DNA of 17,907 bases from an uncultured Muribaculaceae bacterium (GTDB taxonomy: Bacteria > Bacteroidota > Bacteroidia > Bacteroidales > Muribaculaceae): the NCBI GenBank assembly GCA_910576775.1, contig CAJTJV010000046.1, forward strand, positions 1-17,907, in the 5' to 3' direction. The translations under genes and the position numbers were made by a program. A model generated the notes under the pieces. It made no database searches. It was not told the origin of the DNA and worked only from the letters and a program-made list of their open reading frames with translations. Below are positions 13,923-17,907 of the stretch, in pieces (positions within the stretch are counted from its first letter, which is position 1; the number at the start of each line of letters is the position of its first letter).

Positions 13923-14897
13923 TTATTCGCCTGCGAGCTCAACGATGCAGAGACGTCGAGGATCAATAGTGCGGAACTGTGTGCCAAGAAACATATTTGT
14001 GGCGAAGCTAAGGTCATAGTGGCCATCGCGCATGATGTCAACCGAAGACTGGTCGCTCTTGTTGTCAGTAGCCCAAAGAAGGTTTTCCTTCTGCGATATA
14101 ACCAAGCGCTTCTGTCCTTCAAGTTCCGGGAGGCCTACAAGGGTGAGACGGTTTGCAGAGCCTTCGACGTATGGCTGGTTATACGCCGTGTTGTAGTTCA
14201 GGCCTGTGTGGGTAGCCTGATACGATTCGTTGTACATGTCGACGAGATCGGGAGCACAGAACATAAAATTATTCTCGCGGCGCAAGAACTGGTTGAGTTT
14301 GAATACAACCTCATGCTTGATCAGGTCGCAGGCATTATCATAGGTGAACGTGTCGGTAAGCTTGATGAGGTTCTTTTCCTCAACCGAGATAGCGCCGGCG
14401 GTAATTTCCTTTTCAACAATAGTCAGGAGACCGTCGCAAAGGTCTTCAGTAGTGGTACCCTCGGCATTGCGCTTACCGGTCCACACGGCCTGAGCTATAT
14501 GCTGTCCGCGAGCTTTTGCGAGGTAGAAGAGAACGAGCGCCGTTGTGGAAGCGTTCTTTATTTTTTCGCCAATGATAGGGTCATCGTAGCCCATAGCGAG
14601 GAAAGCATAGTCGACAGGAGAGAAGGATTCGATGACGTTACCGAGAAATGTTTCGATTTCCCGGTATTTTATGTTTACGTCAGCATCCTGCTTACGTGTT
14701 TTGTGAAAAGGTGCGAGCTGAGAATCGGCGCTTACCTCGCCAAACATCTTCTTGCCACGGATACCGGTAAGGCCGTACATATATTTGAGCACGTCCATCG
14801 CAGCACGAAGAGGGAGATCGAGCAGCGTTTTTTCCCATTGGGTGGCGGTTTTCTGATAGTCCTCGAGAACGCGTTCGTCAATTTTAATTTTAGCCAT
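13923..14897 (-). CDS. Major capsid protein (candidate)
   Basis: A 324-aa protein directly after the protease/scaffold gene, the classic place for a major capsid protein. The N-terminus is helical (KIKIDERVLEDYQKTATQWEKTLLD in part), as for capsid arms; the middle has a long helix (about 95-150). From about residue 185 it is alpha/beta (HEVVFKLNQFLRRENNFMFCAPDLVDMYNESY in part), with a strand-rich end (RLTLVGLPELEGQKRLVISQKENLLWATDN in part) and the final ARRLCIVEL-like strand (RRLCIVELAGE). The size (about 36 kDa) fits HK97-fold capsid proteins. No decisive motif exists for this family, so this rests on order and composition. Its ATG sits in a 14-base sequence identical to that of the holin candidate. 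Confidence 0.78.
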   Translation of the reverse strand: MAKIKIDERVLEDYQKTATQWEKTLLDLPLRAAMDVLKYMYGLTGIRGKKMFGEVSADSQLAPFHKTRKQDADVNIKYREIETFLGNVIESFSPVDYAFLAMGYDDPIIGEKIKNASTTALVLFYLAKARGQHIAQAVWTGKRNAEGTTTEDLCDGLLTIVEKEITAGAISVEEKNLIKLTDTFTYDNACDLIKHEVVFKLNQFLRRENNFMFCAPDLVDMYNESYQATHTGLNYNTAYNQPYVEGSANRLTLVGLPELEGQKRLVISQKENLLWATDNKSDQSSVDIMRDGHYDLSFATNMFLGTQFRTIDPRRLCIVELAGE

Positions 14898-14922
14898 TGG
14901 AGAGAGGTGAGATTAGAGAGGG

Positions 14923-15984
14923 TTAATTATAGCCGAGGAAAGCCTTCGAGGCGGCGATAGCATCCTGTTCGGAGACTGGAGCGTATTTGTCTTCTTCGGT
15001 TTTCTTGTCTTCTTTGATTTCCGAGGTAGGAGTAGCCGGTTCTTTCTTGAGATCCGCAATAGTCTTCTCCTTCTCGGCAATCGAAGCCTTGAGGTCTTCG
15101 ATAGTCTTGTCGCGTTCGGCAATAGTTGAATTGAGGCCGTCGATAGTCTTTTTATTCTCGTCGAGGGTGTCATTAACCTTAGAGGCTTGTTCATCGGAGA
15201 GCGAGAGTTTGTCATCGGACATCGACAGCGAGCAGCCAAGCAGAGCTGCGATAGCTGTTAGTTTAGCCATGATTGGGGATTGGTTTGCAGCAGCCTCGGT
15301 GTCGGCTGCCTGGTTAGAGGAAGATAGATTGAGTAGAGAAAGAAAGCGGTCAATAAGCGAGCGTTTTCTTTCCGGGAGCGCGACAGTAGGCACCGGGATG
15401 CCGGCAGAGGCAAGCATATTGACAACGCTCTCGGTAATGACGGCTTTCCGGTCTTCATCATTATCTGTAATCTCATCGACAAAACCCCATTCCAGAGCCT
15501 GTTCTGGAGTAAGCCAGCCTCCGGTCTTCATAAGATCCAGGAGTTCGTCTTTGGATTTCTTGCATCGGCGGGCATACATGCCGGCAATGCAACCGTCGAT
15601 AACGTCTTGGTCGCTCTTGAGCTTCTGAAGCTCGGCGATATGGGCGTCGAGCTCATCGGCGTTCATATAGTCCCACTCGAACACAAGGCTGAGGCACTTG
15701 TGTACAAGGTAGAGCGCACCGGCATCAATGCTTATATGTTTGGCGCCCATTGAGGCAATGGTTGCCGCAGAAGCATTCATGCCGACGTAGTGAACATGTA
15801 CGTTACCGTGGATTTTGAAGAGAGATGAGATAGAGAAAGCCGTAGCGACGTCGCCACCAAGCGAATCAATAAGAACATGCACCTCGGAATCCTTGTGCTT
15901 GTCGAGCACATAGTTTACCATGTCGGCATTGAAATTCCAATATCCGACATCGCCTTTGAGGAAAAGGTCGTATTTTTTCGGCAT
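14923..15984 (-). CDS. ClpP-like head maturation protease with C-terminal scaffold-like coiled coil
   Basis: A 353-aa two-part protein. Residues 1-180 form a ClpP-type fold: VLIDSLGGDVATAFSI (oxyanion glycine motif), GMNASAATIASMG with Ser72 as candidate nucleophile, and YLVHKC with His95 as candidate base; ITPEQALEWGFVDEIT-like text (LTPEQALEWGFVDEI) near residue 155 is typical of the family. Residues about 210-353 are low-complexity, with heptad-like repeats (TIDGLNSTIAERDKTIEDL, KASIAEKEKTIADLKKE), a scaffold-type coiled coil. Proteases of tailed phages often carry or overlap a scaffold this way. An in-frame ATG at 15270 (residue 239, MAKLTAIAALLG) could give a separate scaffold. Promoter A precedes it; the capsid gene follows. 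Confidence 0.87.
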   Translation of the reverse strand: MPKKYDLFLKGDVGYWNFNADMVNYVLDKHKDSEVHVLIDSLGGDVATAFSISSLFKIHGNVHVHYVGMNASAATIASMGAKHISIDAGALYLVHKCLSLVFEWDYMNADELDAHIAELQKLKSDQDVIDGCIAGMYARRCKKSKDELLDLMKTGGWLTPEQALEWGFVDEITDNDEDRKAVITESVVNMLASAGIPVPTVALPERKRSLIDRFLSLLNLSSSNQAADTEAAANQSPIMAKLTAIAALLGCSLSMSDDKLSLSDEQASKVNDTLDENKKTIDGLNSTIAERDKTIEDLKASIAEKEKTIADLKKEPATPTSEIKEDKKTEEDKYAPVSEQDAIAASKAFLGYN

Positions 15985-16006
15985 AGTTCTGAATGTATCT
16001 ACGCCG

Positions 16007-16044
16007 CAAAATTATGTGCCCTACCGTGCCCTATAAAAGACAAG
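16007..16044 (-). promoter_or_regulatory. Phage late promoter, copy A (protease/capsid operon)
   Basis: Minus strand: CTTGTCTTTT (16044-16035), exactly 20 bases, then TAATTTTG (16014-16007), an exact -7 box. The protease ATG at 15984 follows by 22 bases, so the leader is about 17 nt. The spacer holds two copies of TAGGGCAC with a 10-bp period (16033-16026 and 16023-16016), a possible regulator site on one helix face. Confidence 0.72.
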
Positions 16045-16072
16045 CAAGGCTACAAGAGCCCTTTGCGCGGGC

Positions 16073-16525
16073 TTAATTTTCAAGAACGGGCAAAGTGCCG
16101 CCTTCATAAAGATAGCAAGGCACAACAGAGATCTGCGCTACATGAGTGATCTTGTATTTACGCAATGCCGCCTCCCCATCCGGAGCACCGACCGTTTCCG
16201 AATATGAGATGATAGGATAATTCGGTTCTCTGGCTCCAACCAAGTACATATTTCCGGAAGCGGCTACCGCTACAAAAGCGAGGTGTTCACCCTCGGGAAT
16301 CGGATCTTTTGTGGAGAATTCGAAAGTCGATTTCTCTTGACGGCTCCCGTTTAACATAGATCCTTCCCAAGTCAGCTTAGGAGTGCCGAAGAATTTTATC
16401 TGCTGATGAGCGAGATTAAGATACACTTTTGCACCTCCGATAGCAGAAAACATGACATAAGCCGGGAGGTCTTTACATCGTATCATGTGAATACGAACAA
16501 TGCCGGGCAGATAATTACATTCCAT
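16073..16525 (-). CDS. Conserved phage protein, 150 aa, unknown function
   Basis: A 150-aa protein with alternating strands and no membrane span: ECNYLPGIVRIHMIRCKDLPAYV, AKVYLNLAHQQIKFFGTP, STFEFSTKDPIPEGEHLAFV, ASGNMYLVGAREPNYPIISYSE and GAPDGEAALRKYKITHVAQIS. The 'LVGAREPNYPIISYSETVGAPDGEAA' region looks like a conserved core that I associate with small structural proteins of Bacteroides phages, perhaps tail-associated, though no family name is known to me. It lies between the 155-aa gene and promoter A. A weak stem (AGCCC with GGGCT) right after its stop may end the first transcript. Function is unknown. Confidence 0.68.
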   Translation of the reverse strand: MECNYLPGIVRIHMIRCKDLPAYVMFSAIGGAKVYLNLAHQQIKFFGTPKLTWEGSMLNGSRQEKSTFEFSTKDPIPEGEHLAFVAVAASGNMYLVGAREPNYPIISYSETVGAPDGEAALRKYKITHVAQISVVPCYLYEGGTLPVLEN

Positions 16526-16569
16526 AAATGTTCGGTTTGGTTGATTTGTGTGTTTTGGTAATAATCAAT

Positions 16570-16583
16570 GCGTTAGTCAACGC
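16570..16583 (-). repeat. Small inverted repeat between the 155-aa and 150-aa genes
   Basis: GCGTT, loop AGTC, AACGC form a perfect 5-bp stem on either strand, just downstream of the 155-aa stop codon. Flanking sequence repeats GTTAA several times (GTTAATTAAC is itself a palindrome, partly inside the coding end). No U-tract follows on the minus strand, so it is not a convincing terminator. It could be a processing or regulator site. Confidence 0.3.
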
Positions 16584-16592
16584 TATTTAACG

Positions 16593-17060
16593 TTAATTAA
16601 CTTGCCTTAATTTAAGACTCTTTCCGCGCAGCCTGTAATACAACTGGCGAATAGATTCCCAGTTCTGCGGGGTATTGTCAATACCATGCTCCGCCATGAA
16701 AGCGTAAATGATATCGGTTATCGCAACATCCTGGCTGTAGAAGACTGAGAGTTCTTTGTCTACAACGGCCTTGAAATTTCTTTTGATAGCGGAAACGAGT
16801 GCCTTCTGCCCTTCGTGAATCAAGTAATTGTGTTGGTCCGGGTTCATGCCCTTGAAAGTCGGGACCTCGAGCGGCAGCAGCCTCGACACGTCGCCCCGCA
16901 TGTAGCCTTTCGGCTCCTTACGTAGGAACCTCGACATAATAGCATGGATATTGCTTCCGCGCTCGAATTCCACACGACCGGAAACAGGATTCCAGTAGTC
17001 ATGCCGGAGCCATTGATCGAGATAAGGGGGTACTTTAAGGTAAATACAGTAATGTGACAT
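16593..17060 (-). CDS. First gene of the late operon, conserved phage protein (155 aa)
   Basis: A 155-aa protein that begins MSHYCIYLKVPPYLDQWLRHDYWNP. It has a strand-rich first part and an Arg-rich middle (RFLRKEPKGYMRGDVSRLL), followed by 'LPLEVPTFKGMNPDQHNYLIHEGQKAL' and a helical C-terminus containing DIIYAFMAEHGIDNTPQNWESIRQLYYRLRGK (in part). The C-terminal pattern 'I.Y.FM..HGI.....NWE..RQ.YYR.R' looks like a helix-turn-helix-like or DNA-interacting module of a family common in Bacteroides mobile elements. I cannot name it. It stands first behind the dyad-containing promoter region, so it could be an early-late regulator; this is inference. No membrane segment is seen. Confidence 0.7.
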   Translation of the reverse strand: MSHYCIYLKVPPYLDQWLRHDYWNPVSGRVEFERGSNIHAIMSRFLRKEPKGYMRGDVSRLLPLEVPTFKGMNPDQHNYLIHEGQKALVSAIKRNFKAVVDKELSVFYSQDVAITDIIYAFMAEHGIDNTPQNWESIRQLYYRLRGKSLKLRQVN

Positions 17061-17094
17061 AGGTTAGGATGCGGTTATCGATTGGTTTTCACCA

Positions 17095-17155
17095 CAAAAT
17101 TAGCAAAATTTCACGATAGGTATTAACTATTGCAGAAATTGATTCTGCAATAGTT
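17095..17155 (-). promoter_or_regulatory. Dyad-controlled promoter of the first late gene
   Basis: Minus strand: TAATTTTG (17102-17095) matches the -7 box and lies 34 bases before the ATG at 17060. The YTTGTCTTTY element is absent. Instead a perfect 13-bp inverted repeat, AACTATTGCAGAA (17125-17137) and TTCTGCAATAGTT (17143-17155) with a 5-base centre, sits about 50 bases upstream of the estimated transcription start. No T-tract follows, so it is not a terminator. The position fits a dimeric activator site, or an operator. Confidence 0.55.
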
Positions 17156-17187
17156 GAAGAGAATCGGGCGTAGCAGGTGAAAATAAG

Positions 17188-17544
17188 AGTACATTCGTAC
17201 GGTTTATGAAACGAAACAGTGAATCAACAAGTTACGCCGTACTTTTGAAAGTGCGGAAAGTGCGGTCGGAAGCCACCGCACAAACGAAATTTGTACAATG
17301 GTGCATTCGTGCGCAAAAGTGCAAAATTCGTACGGCATATAATTTGCTACGAATCAGCCCGTTATCTCAACTCTGTACGAATGTACTTTTATTTTCCACT
17401 TATTACACACAAGAAAAAATAAAATTATAACAGATTGTTTCACGTGGAACTATATATTTATGTATCAACCAATTACGTTATAGAGTATGGCATATCTCCA
17501 TGTAGCTCCCCCGCGCCCCCTGAAAGCACGTCCGGAATTCGTAC
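17188..17544. repeat. Iteron-like ATTCGTAC-type repeats
   Basis: Related sites: AGTACATTCGTAC (17188-17200); GCATTCGTGCG (17303-17313); ATTCGTACGG (17326-17335); the inverted GTACGAATGTACT (17375-17387), exact reverse complement of the first; and ATTCGTAC (17537-17544). The first and fourth form a 13-bp perfect inverted pair about 190 bp apart. Spacing is irregular. They could be binding sites for a replication initiator or a repressor. Confidence 0.5.
17436..17451. promoter_or_regulatory. parS: parS-like centromere site
   Basis: TGTTTCACGTGGAACT contains GTTTCACGTGGAAC, which fits the conserved 14-base core GTTNCACGTGNAAC of bacterial parS sites at every fixed position. Only the final base departs from TGTTNCACGTGNAACA. 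By simple counting such a 12-position match should appear by chance in roughly one window of this size in a thousand. No parA or parB gene is visible here, so binding would have to be by host ParB or by a phage ParB outside this window. Confidence 0.6.
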
Positions 17545-17607
17545 AGCGGTACCGACGCACGAAAGCACCCTTTCCCCATACATCCTTACAGGGGGGGCGC
17601 GGGGGTA
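17506..17607. repeat. GC-rich imperfect inverted repeat
   Basis: CTCCCCCGCGCCCCCTG (17506-17522) and CAGGGGGGGCGCGGGGGTA (17589-17607) pair over 15 bases with a two-base bulge, around a 66-base loop. It is strikingly GC-rich against the AT-rich surroundings. It could be a cruciform, a remnant of an inserted element, or part of an origin or packaging site. No transposase or coding frame is associated with it. Confidence 0.55.
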
Positions 17608-17650
17608 CGCGGATGTAGGTATGAGACGTGCATAACTTATTGAAGGAATG

Positions 17651-17682
17651 TTTGTTTGTCGTGTTGACTTTGACTAATTTTG
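17651..17682 (+). promoter_or_regulatory. Plus-strand promoter candidate with downstream palindrome
   Basis: TTTG (17651-17654), exactly 20 bases, then TAATTTTG (17675-17682): both elements of the Bacteroidetes consensus with suitable spacing, pointing to the right. A perfect 14-bp palindrome, TGTGTGTACACACA (17702-17715), lies about 13-26 bases into the expected transcript, where an operator could act. It would drive a divergent transcript beyond the window; only very short frames follow inside it. Confidence 0.45.
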
Positions 17683-17806
17683 TGCATATACTGCTGTTCT
17701 ATGTGTGTACACACACGAAAGAAAGCACGCATATATAGGATTTCAATAAGCTTCACATAAAAATGTTCAGACCCTTTAACTGTTACTGATTTTGTTTGTT
17801 TAGACG

Positions 17807-17907
17807 CTAATAGATTTTTGCATGACTAAGAAGAGACTGTGTCGTAATTAAGCGGCGCAGCCTCCTTTTATATGCTCTGAGGTTCCGATATTTTTCAGGC
17901 GACCGAT
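17807..17907 (-). CDS. Possible C-terminal fragment of an upstream gene at the right edge
   Basis: A minus-strand frame enters from the window edge and stops at TAG 17809-17807. Its 32 visible residues include SPEKYRNLRAYKRRLRRL followed by ITTQSLLSHAKIY. The basic, helical composition is protein-like and could be the end of a nucleic-acid-binding protein. It runs against the plus-strand promoter candidate, so one of the two may be wrong. The stretch is short enough to be chance. Confidence 0.3.
   Translation of the reverse strand, partial: RSPEKYRNLRAYKRRLRRLITTQSLLSHAKIY

Larger units (their letters stand above)
17061..17806. other. Gene-poor control region with many repeats
   Basis: About 746 bases without a convincing gene. 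It contains, from left: a -7 box and 31-bp dyad (17095-17155); an ATTCGTAC-type site (17188-17200); a tandem 9-bp repeat GAAAGTGCG (17247-17264) and the inverted repeat GTGCGGT/ACCGCAC (17260-17281); further ATTCGTAC-type sites; a parS-like 16-mer (17436-17451); a GC-rich inverted repeat (17506-17607); a plus-strand promoter candidate (17651-17682); and a 14-bp palindrome (17702-17715). This density fits a replication origin, centromere or immunity/switch region. Small plus-strand reading frames here lack protein-like composition. Confidence 0.6.

Noticed and set aside
14019..14960. 313-aa plus-strand open frame over the capsid gene
   Set aside because: Antisense to the major capsid candidate, with no domain, promoter or neighbours on the same strand. 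Long shadow frames occur when the true gene avoids certain codons.
14987..15628. 213-aa plus-strand frame over the protease gene
   Set aside because: It is Ser-rich because it mirrors the Glu/Lys-rich coiled coil of the protease-scaffold gene.
17188..17607. CRISPR array
   Set aside because: Repeats are short, differ from each other, occur in both directions and have irregular spacing; no cas gene is present.
17506..17607. Insertion sequence bounded by the GC-rich inverted repeat
   Set aside because: The space between the arms is only 66 bases and holds no transposase, and no target-site duplication is visible.
17206..17635. Two plus-strand frames (74 and 66 aa) in the control region
   Set aside because: They run through iteron-like sites, the parS-like site and the GC-rich repeat. 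Composition is odd and neither has a promoter or motif.

Overview
This window is part of the late (structural, packaging and lysis) region of a tailed phage or prophage of a Bacteroidales-type host. The host call rests on four exact matches to the Bacteroidetes -7 promoter box TAnnTTTG placed in front of gene groups, on the near absence of Shine-Dalgarno sites (one exception at 8572-8580), and on general resemblance of many proteins to phage families I associate with Bacteroides and relatives. No integrase, repressor, replication or host gene is visible, so lysogeny cannot be judged. The first 11 bases equal the 3' end of an Illumina adapter, so the left edge is an assembly end.

All convincing genes lie on the minus strand and are read from right to left. 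In transcription order: a control region without convincing genes (about 17806-17061) with a parS-like 16-mer, repeated ATTCGTAC-type sites, a GC-rich inverted repeat and a 31-bp perfect dyad; two conserved unknown genes (155 and 150 aa); a ClpP-like head protease fused to a coiled-coil scaffold-like tail; the likely major capsid protein; a 190-aa structural candidate; a ComF-like phosphoribosyltransferase; a 242-aa unknown; a phospholipase-D-like protein; a 91-aa small DNA-binding candidate; the terminase small and large subunits. A lysis cassette follows: two-TM holin candidate, 68-aa protein, T7-lysozyme-type amidase, one-piece spanin candidate and a three-TM protein, closed by a terminator. 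After a 463-bp gap with RNA-like structure come two small unknown genes and a frameshifted free-standing MutS domain I. The last block holds a 346-aa virion candidate, a 77-aa protein, the portal candidate, four head-tail connection or tail candidates and an edge-truncated tail gene.

The most informative new observation is a shared promoter architecture: YTTGTCTTTY, exactly 20 bases, then TAnnTTTG, in front of four separate gene groups (protease/capsid, lysis, the 346-aa block and the tail block), with a degenerate fifth copy. It suggests one phage-specific late regulon. The first late gene has a different promoter, with a -7 box and a large dyad just upstream, as an activator-dependent switch would have. 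Other points of interest are the MutS mismatch-recognition domain without an ATPase, the parS-like site, and the phosphoribosyltransferase and PLD genes inside the packaging block. Product names for portal, capsid and connectors rest partly on gene order and are given with matching confidence.
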